Source: Ramlibacter sp. PS4R-6
GTDB lineage: Bacteria > Pseudomonadota > Gammaproteobacteria > Burkholderiales > Burkholderiaceae_C
Direction of reading: 5' to 3'
Length of the DNA stretch: 64,000 nucleotides
Assembly (NCBI RefSeq): GCF_037572775.1
Contig: NZ_JBBHKA010000001.1
Coordinates: 3,100,001-3,164,000, forward strand
Each line of letters opens with the position of its first letter. Position 1 is the first letter of the stretch. Below, piece after piece: positions 41,241 through 49,499 of the stretch. The notes beneath the pieces are model-generated. The model searched no databases. It was not told the origin of the DNA and worked only from the letters and a program-made list of their open reading frames with translations. The translations under genes were made by a program, and so were the position numbers.

Positions 41241-41298
41241 CGGATTTGAAATCCGGCGCTCCTGCGCCTATGGTGGAACTTCCGCCAACCAGGAGCGC
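41241..41298 (+). promoter_or_regulatory. Leader of the GYD gene: palindrome and Shine-Dalgarno-sequestering stem
   Basis: CGGATTT-G-AAATCCG (41241-41255) is a perfect 7-bp dyad just after the Bug-gene stop. GCGCTCCTG (41256-41264) is perfectly complementary to CAGGAGCGC (41290-41298), which contains the AGGAG ribosome site of the next gene. The 9-bp stem with a 25-nt loop would hide the site in mRNA. Pairing is seen in sequence; a regulatory role is inferred. Confidence 0.5.
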
Positions 41299-41301
41299 AC
41301 C

Positions 41302-41589
41302 ATGGCCAGCTACGTCGTTCTCGCGCAGTTCACCGAACAGGGCATCCGTGCCGTGAAGGAAACCGTCAGCCGGGCCGACGCGGCCAAGGAGGCGGCGTCG
41401 AAATTCGGCGCGAAGATGAAGGACATCTACTGGGTGCAGGGCCAGTACGACCTCGTCACGTTCATCGAGGGTGACGAGCAGGCCGTGACGGCCTTCGGGC
41501 TGGCGCTGGCGAGCCAGGGCAACGTCAAGTTCCAGACGCTGCGCGCCTTCTCGCGCGACGAGATGTCGGCGATCCTGAAGAAGGTCTAG
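41302..41589 (+). CDS. GYD domain protein
   Basis: This 95-residue protein carries the GYD-domain pattern (YVVLAQFTEQGIRAVKET, then WVQGQYDLVTFIEG and the helical end), a ferredoxin-like small domain found widely in proteobacteria with no settled function. GQYD replaces the namesake G-Y-D tripeptide. It may act as a small ligand-binding or stress protein. It follows the Bug gene by 62 bp and has a structured leader. It converges on the next gene with a 3-bp gap. Confidence 0.82.
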   Translation: MASYVVLAQFTEQGIRAVKETVSRADAAKEAASKFGAKMKDIYWVQGQYDLVTFIEGDEQAVTAFGLALASQGNVKFQTLRAFSRDEMSAILKKV

Positions 41590-41592
41590 GCC

Positions 41593-42498
41593 TCAGCCGC
41601 GCTGGGCGCGGTCCTTGGTGTTCTGTGCCTCGATGCGTTCGCGGGCGGCTTGCCAGTCCGCGTCGGTCCAGCTGCGCAGCTCGTAGAAGTTGCCGCCGGT
41701 GGCCAGCGCGTTGCCGCCGTCCATCATGATGGCCTGCCCCGTGAGCCAGTCGCACTGGCCCGGGGCCATGAGAAACGCCGCCAGGTTCTCGAGCTCGCTC
41801 ATCTCGCCGGGGCGCGCCATCGGGTTGCGCTCGCGGCTGCGCGCGCCCGGTTCCTCGCCGGGGTTCAGGCGCTTGCTCATGCCTTCCGTCGGGATCTCGC
41901 CGGGGCCCACGGCGTTCAGGCGCACGCCGAACTTCGCCCACTCGATGGCGAGCGACTTGGTCATCACCTCGATGCCCGCCTTGCTCATGGCCGACGGCAC
42001 GACGTAGGGGCTGCCGTTGTCGACCCAGGTCGTGATGATGCTCATGACGCTGCGAAACGGCTGGCCGGGCTTCCATTCGCCGGCCTTCGCCTGCGCCACC
42101 CAGCGCTTGCCCACGGCCTGCGTCACGTAGAAGGTGCCGTGGAAGACGATGTTGGCGACGGCGTCGAAGCCGCGCGGCGACAGCATCTCGGTGGGCGAGA
42201 TGAAGTTGCCCGCCGCGTTGTTGACCAGGCCCGTGAGCCCGCCCCCCTGCCACAGCGCTTCGACCATGTCCTCCACGGCCTGCGCCACGCGGATGTCCAC
42301 GCCGAAGGTGTCGATGCGCCGCTGCGGGAACTGCTTGCGCCATTCGGCGGCGGTTTCGTCGCAGACTGCCTGGCGCCGGCCGCAGATCGCGACGTCGGCG
42401 CCCAGGGAGAGGAAGCGCGTGGCCATCGCGCGGCCGAGTCCGGTGCCGCCGCCCGTGACGAGGATGCGCTGGCCCTGCAGGAGGTTCGGTGCGTACAT
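41593..42498 (-). CDS. SDR oxidoreductase, 2,4-dienoyl-CoA reductase-like subgroup
   Basis: The 301-residue short-chain dehydrogenase has the TGGGTGLG cofactor motif at about residues 15-22 and NNAAGNF. In place of YxxxK it shows PSAMSKAG, the pattern of 2,4-dienoyl-CoA reductases (DECR), in which the catalytic Tyr lies elsewhere. DECR enzymes reduce 2,4-dienoyl-CoA with NADPH; the substrate here is not clear, since the gene ends a sugar-acid operon. GAAGGAGA precedes ATG at 42498. Confidence 0.78.
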   Translation of the reverse strand: MYAPNLLQGQRILVTGGGTGLGRAMATRFLSLGADVAICGRRQAVCDETAAEWRKQFPQRRIDTFGVDIRVAQAVEDMVEALWQGGGLTGLVNNAAGNFISPTEMLSPRGFDAVANIVFHGTFYVTQAVGKRWVAQAKAGEWKPGQPFRSVMSIITTWVDNGSPYVVPSAMSKAGIEVMTKSLAIEWAKFGVRLNAVGPGEIPTEGMSKRLNPGEEPGARSRERNPMARPGEMSELENLAAFLMAPGQCDWLTGQAIMMDGGNALATGGNFYELRSWTDADWQAARERIEAQNTKDRAQRG

Positions 42499-42538
42499 GG
42501 CGTCTCCTTCGGTGAAGCCGCCATGATGCACCAGCCCG

Positions 42539-43255
42539 CTAGCGGCGGCGTTCGCGCCGCCAGGCGTTGAAGTCTTCGGTCGACTTCGGGTCGGTCGGCG
42601 GGTACAGGCCGAGGATGCTGCGGCCCTTGCGCACTTCCTCCGTCACGAAATCCTCGAAGGCCGTCATCTCGTGCGCCTCGTTCGCGACCTCGTCGGCGAT
42701 CTTCGCGGGGATGACCACCACGCCCTCCTTGTCGCCGACCATCACGTCGCCCGGGAACACCGCGACGTCGCCGCAGCCGATGGGCACGTCGATGTCCAGC
42801 GCCTGGTGCAAGGTGAGGTTGGTCGGCGCGCTGGGGCGGTGGTGGTAGGCCGGGAAGCCCAGCTCCGCGATCTCGGGCGAGTCGCGAAAGCCGCCGTCGG
42901 TGACGACGCCGGCGCAGCCGCGCACCATCAGGCGCGTGACGAGGATGGCGCCGGCCGAAGCGGCGCGCGCGTCCTTGCGGCTGTCGATAACCATCACCGC
43001 ACCGGGCGGACAGGTTTCCACCGCCTTGCGCTGCGGGTGCGCGCGGTCCTGGAACACCGTGATCGGGTTCAGGTCCTCGCGCGCCGGGATGTAGCGCAGC
43101 GTGAAGGCTTCGCCCACCATGTTGGGCAGGTTGGCGTTGAGTGGGCGCACGTCCTGGATGAACTGGTTGCGCAGGCCGCGCTTGAAGAGGGCCGTGCACA
43201 GCGTCGCCGCGCTCACGCCCATCAGTTTCGCTTTTGTTTCGGGATTCAGGGCCAT
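42539..43255 (-). CDS. RraA-family protein (aldolase/decarboxylase-like)
   Basis: The 238-residue protein has the RraA/HMG-aldolase fold with GAILVTRLMVRGCAGVVTDGGFRD and PGDVMVGDKEGVVVIP, which hold metal-binding Asp and Arg. Family members are oxaloacetate decarboxylases, 4-hydroxy-4-methyl-2-oxoglutarate aldolases or RNase E inhibitors. Beside an IlvD/Edd dehydratase it may cleave a 2-keto-deoxy acid or dispose of a keto acid. Start at 43255 follows the dehydratase stop by 11 bp. Confidence 0.82.
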   Translation of the reverse strand: MALNPETKAKLMGVSAATLCTALFKRGLRNQFIQDVRPLNANLPNMVGEAFTLRYIPAREDLNPITVFQDRAHPQRKAVETCPPGAVMVIDSRKDARAASAGAILVTRLMVRGCAGVVTDGGFRDSPEIAELGFPAYHHRPSAPTNLTLHQALDIDVPIGCGDVAVFPGDVMVGDKEGVVVIPAKIADEVANEAHEMTAFEDFVTEEVRKGRSILGLYPPTDPKSTEDFNAWRRERRR

Positions 43256-43266
43256 CGCATCGCCTC

Positions 43267-45012
43267 TCAGTAGATCGCGGGCTCGTCGACGGGCGCGCCG
43301 AAGGTGGTTTCGAGGTAGTCGAAGTCGCAGCCGGTGTCGGCCTGCAGGATGTGCTGCGTGAACATGTAGCCGTAGCCGCGCTCGAAGCGGCGCGGGAGCG
43401 GCTGCCACGCGGCGCGGCGCTTGGCGAGCTCCTCGTCTGTCACGTGCAGGCGGATGCTGCGGCCCGGCACGTCGACCGTGATCGTGTCGCCCGTCTTCAC
43501 CAGCGCGAGGTTGCCGCCGACGTAGGCTTCGGGCGCCACGTGCAGCACGCAGGCGCCGTAGCTCGTGCCGCTCATGCGCGCGTCGCTGATGCGCATCATG
43601 TCGCGCACGCCCTGCTTCACCAGCTTCACGGGGATCGGCAGCATGCCCCACTCCGGCATGCCAGGGCCGCCTTGCGGGCCGGCATTGCGCAGCACCAGCA
43701 CGTGGTCCTTCGTGACGTCGAGGTTCGGGTCGTCGACGGCTTTCTTCATGGCTTCGTAGTCGTCGAACACCAGCGCCGGGCCCGAGTGCTTCAGCAGGTC
43801 GGGGCTGCAGGCGCTGGGCTTGATCACGCAACCGTCGGGCGCGAGATTCCCGCGCAGCACGGCCAGCGCACCCTCGCGGTAGATCGGGTTCGACAGCGGC
43901 CGGATCACGTCGGTGTCGTACACCTCGGCGCCTTCGAGGTTGTCGCGCACCGTGCGGCCCGTCACGGTCATCGCATCCAGGTGCAAGAGCCCGCCGTCGG
44001 CCAGCGTCTTCATCAGCGCGCGCATGCCGCCGGCGTAATAGAAGTCCTCCATCAGGTACTTCTGGCCGCTCGGGCGGATGTTGGCGATGACCGGCACCTT
44101 GCGCGAGAAGGCGTCGAAGTCGTCCAGCGACACCGCGCACTCGCCGCCCGCACGGCGCGACATCGCGACCAGGTGGATGATGGCGTTGGTGGAACAGCCT
44201 TCGGCCATCGCCACGGTGATCGCGTTCTCGAAGTTCTTGCGCGTGAGCAGCTTGGCGGGCGTCAGGTCCTGCCACACCATCTCGACGATGCGGCGGCCGC
44301 ACTGCGTGGCCATGCGCTGGTGGTTGGAATCGACGGCGGGGATGCTCGACGCGCCCGGCAGCGTCATGCCCATGCCTTCGGCGATGCCCATCATCGTGGC
44401 GGCCGTCCCCATCACCATGCAGGTGCCGGCACTGCGCGCGATGGAGCCCTCGATCTCCATCCACTGCGCCTCGGTGATCTTGCCGGCGCGGCGCTCGTCC
44501 CAGTATTTCCAGCTGTCGGAGCCGGAGCCGAGCACCTGGCCCTTCCAGTTGCCGCGCAGCATCGGCCCCGCCGGCAGGTAGATGCACGGCAGGCCCATGG
44601 TGATCGCGCCCATCAGCAGGCCCGGCGTGGTCTTGTCGCAGCCGCCCATGAGCACCGCGCCGTCGATGGGGTGCGAGCGCAGCAGCTCCTCGGTCTCGAT
44701 GGCGAGCAGGTTGCGGTACAGCATCGTCGACGGCTTGACGAAGGGCTCCGACAGCGAGATCGCCGGCAGTTCCACCGGGAAGCCGCCCGCCTGCAGGATG
44801 CCGCGCTTGACCTCCTCGGCCCGCTCGCGGAAGTGCGAGTGGCACTGGTTGATGTCGCTCCAGGTGTTGACGATGGCGATGACGGGCTTGCCCTGCCAGT
44901 CGGCATGGTCGTACCCCATCTGCATCGCGCGCGAACGGTGGCCGAAGGAGCGCAGGTCGTCGGGCGCGAACCAGCGCGCCGACCGCAGCTGGTCGTAGGT
45001 GACACGGGTCAT
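43267..45012 (-). CDS. IlvD/Edd-family sugar-acid dehydratase (arabinonate-type)
   Basis: This 581-residue dehydratase has the Fe-S cysteines of the family (MGGCDKTTPG, AGTCMVMGTA and EGCSTNAIIH) and the C-terminal PEWGMLPIP and DARMSGTSYG motifs. It is closer to L-arabinonate/pentonate dehydratases, which make 2-keto-3-deoxy acids, than to dihydroxy-acid dehydratase. The start codon follows the receptor gene stop within 1 bp, with AAGGAAG as ribosome site. Confidence 0.86.
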   Translation of the reverse strand: MTRVTYDQLRSARWFAPDDLRSFGHRSRAMQMGYDHADWQGKPVIAIVNTWSDINQCHSHFRERAEEVKRGILQAGGFPVELPAISLSEPFVKPSTMLYRNLLAIETEELLRSHPIDGAVLMGGCDKTTPGLLMGAITMGLPCIYLPAGPMLRGNWKGQVLGSGSDSWKYWDERRAGKITEAQWMEIEGSIARSAGTCMVMGTAATMMGIAEGMGMTLPGASSIPAVDSNHQRMATQCGRRIVEMVWQDLTPAKLLTRKNFENAITVAMAEGCSTNAIIHLVAMSRRAGGECAVSLDDFDAFSRKVPVIANIRPSGQKYLMEDFYYAGGMRALMKTLADGGLLHLDAMTVTGRTVRDNLEGAEVYDTDVIRPLSNPIYREGALAVLRGNLAPDGCVIKPSACSPDLLKHSGPALVFDDYEAMKKAVDDPNLDVTKDHVLVLRNAGPQGGPGMPEWGMLPIPVKLVKQGVRDMMRISDARMSGTSYGACVLHVAPEAYVGGNLALVKTGDTITVDVPGRSIRLHVTDEELAKRRAAWQPLPRRFERGYGYMFTQHILQADTGCDFDYLETTFGAPVDEPAIY

Positions 45013-45013
45013 C

Positions 45014-45982
45014 TCATTCTTCCTTGATGCCCGCGGTCTTGATCACCTTCACCCAGCGGTCGTGCTCGGCCGCGACGAACTGCGTGTAGTGCGCCGAGCC
45101 CTGGGGCGGCACGACGAAGCCCTGCGACTCCATGCGCTGGCGGATGGCGGGCGACTGCATGGCCGCCACCGCCGCCGCTTCGACCTTGTCGACGATGGGC
45201 TTGGGCGTGCCCCTGGCCACCGACAGGCCCGACCACGACAGCGCCTCGAAGCCCTTGAAGCCCGATTCGTCGATGGTGGGGACGTCGGGGTACAGCGGGT
45301 TGCGCTGCAGGCTGCTCACCGCGAGCGCGCGCAACTTGCCGGCCTTGACGTGCTGCAGCGCGACGTCCTGGTTGATGAACATCAGGGGGATCTGGCCGCC
45401 CAGCATGTCGGTCATCATCGGCCCGCCGCCGCGGTAGGGGATGCCCACCATGAAGATGCCGGCGGTCTGCTTGAGCAGCTCCATCGCCATGTGGCCCGAA
45501 GCCGCCGGGGTGTAGCCGTAACTGAGCTTGCCGGGGTTGGCCTTGGCATAGGCGATCAGGTCCTTGAACGTCTGGAAGGGCGTGGACGGGTGCACCACCA
45601 GCACGTTGGGACCGCTGTGCACGTGCGTGATGTGGATGAAGTCCTTCTTCGAGTCGTACGCCACCATCTTGTTGATGCCGTGCGCCACCGCGTTCTGCCC
45701 CACCCCCGTCTGGATGAGCGTGTAGCCGTCGGCCGGCTGCTGCAGCGCGCGCGTCATGCCGATCACGCCGCCCGCGCCGCCGACGTTCTCGATGACGACC
45801 GGCTGCTTCAGGTTCTTGCCCAGCTCGTCGGCCAGCATGCGCGCCATGACGTCGCTGGTGCCGCCGGGCGGGAACGCGACGATCAGCTTGACCGGCTTGC
45901 TGGGGTAGTCCGCCTGCGCGAAAGCGATGGACGGCAGTGCGGCGGAAGCGGCGGCCGCGGCCAGGAACGTGCGCTTGCGCAT
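45014..45982 (-). CDS. Bug-family receptor (TctC-like) of the sugar-acid operon
   Basis: The 322-residue receptor has a leader MRKRTFLAAAAASAALPSIAFAQA (cleaved near residue 23; quoted in part), then YPSKPVKLIVAFPPGGTSD and PADGYTL family signatures. It heads the operon Bug-dehydratase-RraA-SDR, so it likely binds a sugar acid or related carboxylate. No membrane components are adjacent. The 163 bp before it, shared with the divergent glycine-zipper gene, hold no strong promoter motif I can point to. Confidence 0.88.
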   Translation of the reverse strand: MRKRTFLAAAAASAALPSIAFAQADYPSKPVKLIVAFPPGGTSDVMARMLADELGKNLKQPVVIENVGGAGGVIGMTRALQQPADGYTLIQTGVGQNAVAHGINKMVAYDSKKDFIHITHVHSGPNVLVVHPSTPFQTFKDLIAYAKANPGKLSYGYTPAASGHMAMELLKQTAGIFMVGIPYRGGGPMMTDMLGGQIPLMFINQDVALQHVKAGKLRALAVSSLQRNPLYPDVPTIDESGFKGFEALSWSGLSVARGTPKPIVDKVEAAAVAAMQSPAIRQRMESQGFVVPPQGSAHYTQFVAAEHDRWVKVIKTAGIKEE

Positions 45983-46145
45983 GCGGGTCTCCTTGTGAAG
46001 CTCCTAGTATCTGTGCGGCAACCGGATGAGCCAGCGTAGGAAAACACTTACGCGTGACCGCGCAACGCTGACACGCCGCGCTCGCTAATGCCGGGCAAGA
46101 CTGGGTCATGCGCCACCAAGGCGTTGTCACCCAAAGGAGATACAC

Positions 46146-46646
46146 ATGAGCGACAAGAATCCCGCGAACAAGGATCCCATCACCGGTGCGCCGGGCGCGC
46201 ACCCGGCAGGCGTTGCAGGCGGCGCGGCCGCCGGTGCCACGGCCGGCGCGGTCGTCGGCTCCGTCGCCGGGCCGGTAGGCACGGTGGTCGGTGGTGCGAT
46301 CGGCGCCGTCGCCGGCGGCCTGGCCGGCAAGGGTGCGGCCGAGAGCGTCAACCCCACGGCCGAGGACACGTACTGGCGCAGCAACTACGACAAGGCGCCG
46401 CACTACAAGCCCGGCTACACCTATGACGACTACGCACCGGCGTACCGCACGGGCTACACCGGCTGGGAGCGCGCGCAGGCGTCCGGCGAAACGTTCGACA
46501 CGTACGAGCCCAAGCTGCGCGACGAGTTCGAGCGTTCCAAGGGCAAGTCGCGGCTGAACTGGGAAGAGGCGAAGGGCGCAACGCGCGACGCCTGGCACCG
46601 GGTCGAGCGCGCCATCCCGGGCGACGCCGACAAGGACGGCCGCTAG
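46146..46646 (+). CDS. Glycine-zipper protein of unknown function
   Basis: I do not recognise a named family for this 166-residue protein. Residues about 20-62 form a Gly/Ala-rich zipper (GGAAAGATAGAVVG, GGAIGAVAGGLAG) that should insert in or lie against a membrane. There is no signal peptide. The rest is hydrophilic and Tyr/Asp-rich (NYDKAPHYKPGYTYDDYAPAY), ending in an acidic helix. AAAGGAGA precedes the ATG. Similar proteins are often stress-linked in Burkholderiales; the stress operon next door is suggestive only. Confidence 0.7.
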   Translation: MSDKNPANKDPITGAPGAHPAGVAGGAAAGATAGAVVGSVAGPVGTVVGGAIGAVAGGLAGKGAAESVNPTAEDTYWRSNYDKAPHYKPGYTYDDYAPAYRTGYTGWERAQASGETFDTYEPKLRDEFERSKGKSRLNWEEAKGATRDAWHRVERAIPGDADKDGR

Positions 46647-46649
46647 GGC

Positions 46650-48185
46650 CTAGTGCTGCTGCGGCGCGGGAGTCACTTCCCAGTGCTGCAGCACCCTGTC
46701 GTGCGCGTCGACACTCTCGAGGCGCACGCGGAAGCCCCACAGGCGGGCGACGTGCTTCACGACCTCCTCGGCGCTGTTGTCCAGCGGGCGGTCGTTGTCG
46801 CGCGTGTGGCGCAGCGTCAGTGACCTGTCGCCGCGCAAATTCACGTTCCACACCTGGATGTTCGGCTCGCGCCAGTTGAGGTCATGCTGGCGCGAGAGCG
46901 ATTCGCGCACGCGGCGGTAGCCCGTGTCGTCGTGGATCGCCGACACCTCCAGCTCCTTTTGCGTCGCGTCGTCGACGATCGAGAACAGGCGGAAGTCGCG
47001 CATCAGCTTGGGCGAGAGGTACTGCCCGATGAAGCTCTCGTCCTTGAAATGGCGCATCGCATAGTCGAGCGTCTTGCGCCAGTCGCTGCCCGCGATGTCC
47101 GGGAACCAGTCCTTGTCTTCCTCGGTCGGGTTCTCGCACATGCGGCGGATGTCGCAGAACATGTTGAAGCCCAGCGCGTAGGGGTTGATCCCGCTGTAGC
47201 CGGGGTGCCCCACCGGCGGCTGGAACACGACGTTGGTGTGCGACGACAGGATCTCCATCATGTAGCCGTCGGTCAGCAGCCCCTGGTCGTACATGTCGTT
47301 GAGCAGCGTGTAGTGCCAGAACGTGGCCCAGCCCTCGTTCATCACCTGCGTCTGCCGCTGCGGGTAGAAGTACTGCGCCACCTTGCGCACGATGCGCACG
47401 ATCTCGCGCTGCCACGGCTCCAGCAGCGGCGCGTTCTTCTCGACGAAGTACAGGATGTTCTCCTGCGGCTCCTCGGGGAAGCGGCGCTGCTCCTTCTTGC
47501 GCTCCTTGCTGCCCCGGGAGGGCAGCGTGCGCCACATGTCGTTCACCTGCTGCTGGAGGTACGCCTCGCGGTCCTTCCGGCGCATCTCCTCCTCGACCAT
47601 CGAGATCTTCTGCGGCCGGCGGTAGCGGTCCACGCCGTGGTGCATGAGCGCATGGCAGGCGTCGAGGATTTCCTCCACCGCGTCGAGCCCATGGCGCTCC
47701 TCGCACTCGGCGATGTAGCTCTTGGCGTACACGAGGTAGTCGACGATCGAGCTCGCGTCCGTCCACATGCGGAACAGGTAGTTGCCCTTGAAGAAGGAGT
47801 TGTGCCCGAAGCACGCATGCGCCATCACCAGCGCCTGCATGGGCATCGTGTTCTCCTCCATGAGGTAGGCGATGCACGGGTCGGAGTTGATGACGATCTC
47901 GTAGGCCAGGCCCATGTGGCCGCGGCGGTAGCTCTTCTCGCTGGAGATGAACTGCTTGCCGAACGACCAGTGGCGGTAGTTCACCGGCATGCCCACGGAC
48001 GCATACGCATCGAGCATCTGCTCGGCCGAGATCAGCTCCAGCTGCGTCGGGTAGGTGTCCAGCCCGTACTTCTCGGCCGTGCGGCGGATCGCCTGGAAGT
48101 ACTCCTCGATCAGCTCGAAAGTCCAGTCCGAGGGTGCGTCCAGCCGCTTGCCCTTTTTCACGACGTCGTCGGGGACCGCGCTCAT
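46650..48185 (-). CDS. spoVR: SpoVR family protein
   Basis: This 511-residue protein matches SpoVR/YcgB over its full length, with WSFGKQF, MHHGVDRYRRP and NEGWATFWHYTLLND motifs (the last with a conserved E-W-H set). In Bacillus SpoVR affects spore cortex formation; in gram-negatives it is a stationary-phase/nitrogen-starvation gene of unknown biochemistry, always with PrkA and YeaH. The start overlaps the yeaH stop by 4 bp. Confidence 0.93.
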   Translation of the reverse strand: MSAVPDDVVKKGKRLDAPSDWTFELIEEYFQAIRRTAEKYGLDTYPTQLELISAEQMLDAYASVGMPVNYRHWSFGKQFISSEKSYRRGHMGLAYEIVINSDPCIAYLMEENTMPMQALVMAHACFGHNSFFKGNYLFRMWTDASSIVDYLVYAKSYIAECEERHGLDAVEEILDACHALMHHGVDRYRRPQKISMVEEEMRRKDREAYLQQQVNDMWRTLPSRGSKERKKEQRRFPEEPQENILYFVEKNAPLLEPWQREIVRIVRKVAQYFYPQRQTQVMNEGWATFWHYTLLNDMYDQGLLTDGYMMEILSSHTNVVFQPPVGHPGYSGINPYALGFNMFCDIRRMCENPTEEDKDWFPDIAGSDWRKTLDYAMRHFKDESFIGQYLSPKLMRDFRLFSIVDDATQKELEVSAIHDDTGYRRVRESLSRQHDLNWREPNIQVWNVNLRGDRSLTLRHTRDNDRPLDNSAEEVVKHVARLWGFRVRLESVDAHDRVLQHWEVTPAPQQH

Positions 48186-49459
48186 GCCGCCACCCCCACC
48201 GGGTTCTTCTTGAACAGGTCGCGGAACACCGGGAAGATCTGCGCCGGCGTCACGATCTTCTGCATCGCGAAGTTGAGGTTGCCGTCACGCACGCGCGTGT
48301 ACTCCTCCCAGAGGTTCTGGTCCTCGTCGGCCACCTGCACGTAGGCAAAGTAGCGGCACATGGGCAGCAGCTTGGATTCCAGCAGCTCGCGGCACTTGGA
48401 CGAATCCTGCTGCCAGTTGTCGCCGTCCGACGCCTGCGCGCCGTAGATGTTCCATTCGGAGCCCGAGTAGCGCTCCTTGATGATCTCGTGCATCAGCGTC
48501 AGCGCCGACGACACCACGGTGCCGCCGCTTTCGGTGGCGTGGAAGAACTCGTCCTCGGTCACTTCCGCGGCCTGCGTGTGGTGGCGGATGAAGACGACGT
48601 CGGTCTTCTCGTAGTGGCGCGAGAGGAACAGGTACAGCAGGATGAAGAAGCGCTTGGCGAGGTCCTTGCGCGACTCGTCCATCGAGCCCGACACGTCCAT
48701 CAGGCAGAACATCACGGCCTTGCTGGTGGGCAGCGGCTCGCGCACGCGGTTGCGGTAGCGCAGGTCGAACGGGTCGAGGAAAGGCACCTTCTTCAGGCGC
48801 AGCTTCAGCTCCTCGATCTCGGCCTGCAGCTTCGCGATCTCGGTGCCGGGCGCGTCCTTCTCCTGCATCTCCTCCAGCAGCTGCTCGAGGCGGCGCAGTT
48901 CCGGGCGGGCGTCGCCGCCCATCGCGATGCGGCGGCCCAGCGCGACGCGCATCGAGCGCACCACGTGCAGGCTGGTGGGGTTGCCTTCGGAGATGTAGCC
49001 CGCGCGGCGCGACTTCCATTCCGGCACGTCGGCCAGCAGTTGCGTGCGGATCAGCCGCGGCAGCGCCAGGTCGTCGAAGAAGTAGTTCATGAACTCTTCG
49101 CGCGAGATGCGGAAGGTGAAGTCGTCCTCGCCCTGCCCCTCGTTCGAAGCGCCGCGCCCCCCGCTGCCGCCGCCACCGCCCTGCGGGCGCTGGATGCGGT
49201 CGCCCTTGACGTACTCGCGGTTGCCGGGGTGGACCATCTCCCGCGTGCCGCCGGGGCCGTGGTGGAAGATGGGCTCGGTGACGTCGCGCCTGGGCAGCGA
49301 GATGTCGGTGCCCTGCTCGATGTCCTTGATGCTGCGGTCGCCGACGGCCTTGCGCACCGCATCGCGGATCTGCTCGCGGTAGCGGCGCAGGAACCTTTCG
49401 CGGTTGCCGATGGACTTGTTCTTCCCGGACAACCGCCGGTCGATCACCTGGTGGAGCAT
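48182..49459 (-). CDS. yeaH: YeaH/YhbH (DUF444) protein with von Willebrand A domain
   Basis: This 425-residue protein matches YeaH: VIDRRLSGKNKSIGNRERF near the N-terminus, the RPQGGGGG linker, and a VWA domain with the MIDAS-type DVSGSMDES. ATG at 49459 is chosen over a GTG 10 codons upstream, because CGGAG lies 6 bases before it and the resulting N-terminus matches E. coli YeaH. In other bacteria YeaH is needed with PrkA for starvation and acid responses. Confidence 0.92.
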   Translation of the reverse strand: MLHQVIDRRLSGKNKSIGNRERFLRRYREQIRDAVRKAVGDRSIKDIEQGTDISLPRRDVTEPIFHHGPGGTREMVHPGNREYVKGDRIQRPQGGGGGSGGRGASNEGQGEDDFTFRISREEFMNYFFDDLALPRLIRTQLLADVPEWKSRRAGYISEGNPTSLHVVRSMRVALGRRIAMGGDARPELRRLEQLLEEMQEKDAPGTEIAKLQAEIEELKLRLKKVPFLDPFDLRYRNRVREPLPTSKAVMFCLMDVSGSMDESRKDLAKRFFILLYLFLSRHYEKTDVVFIRHHTQAAEVTEDEFFHATESGGTVVSSALTLMHEIIKERYSGSEWNIYGAQASDGDNWQQDSSKCRELLESKLLPMCRYFAYVQVADEDQNLWEEYTRVRDGNLNFAMQKIVTPAQIFPVFRDLFKKNPVGVAA

Positions 49460-49499
49460 GGCGCGCTCCGGCTTGGGAAGGGACGTCACGGCTTCTTTG

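Noticed and set aside
42539..44845. 768-residue frame joining the RraA-like gene to upstream sequence
   Set aside because: Only the last 238 codons look like a protein; the upstream part is out of frame with the IlvD/Edd gene. The same reasoning removes long extensions of livM, dctM, prkA, garD, kdgD and tctA.
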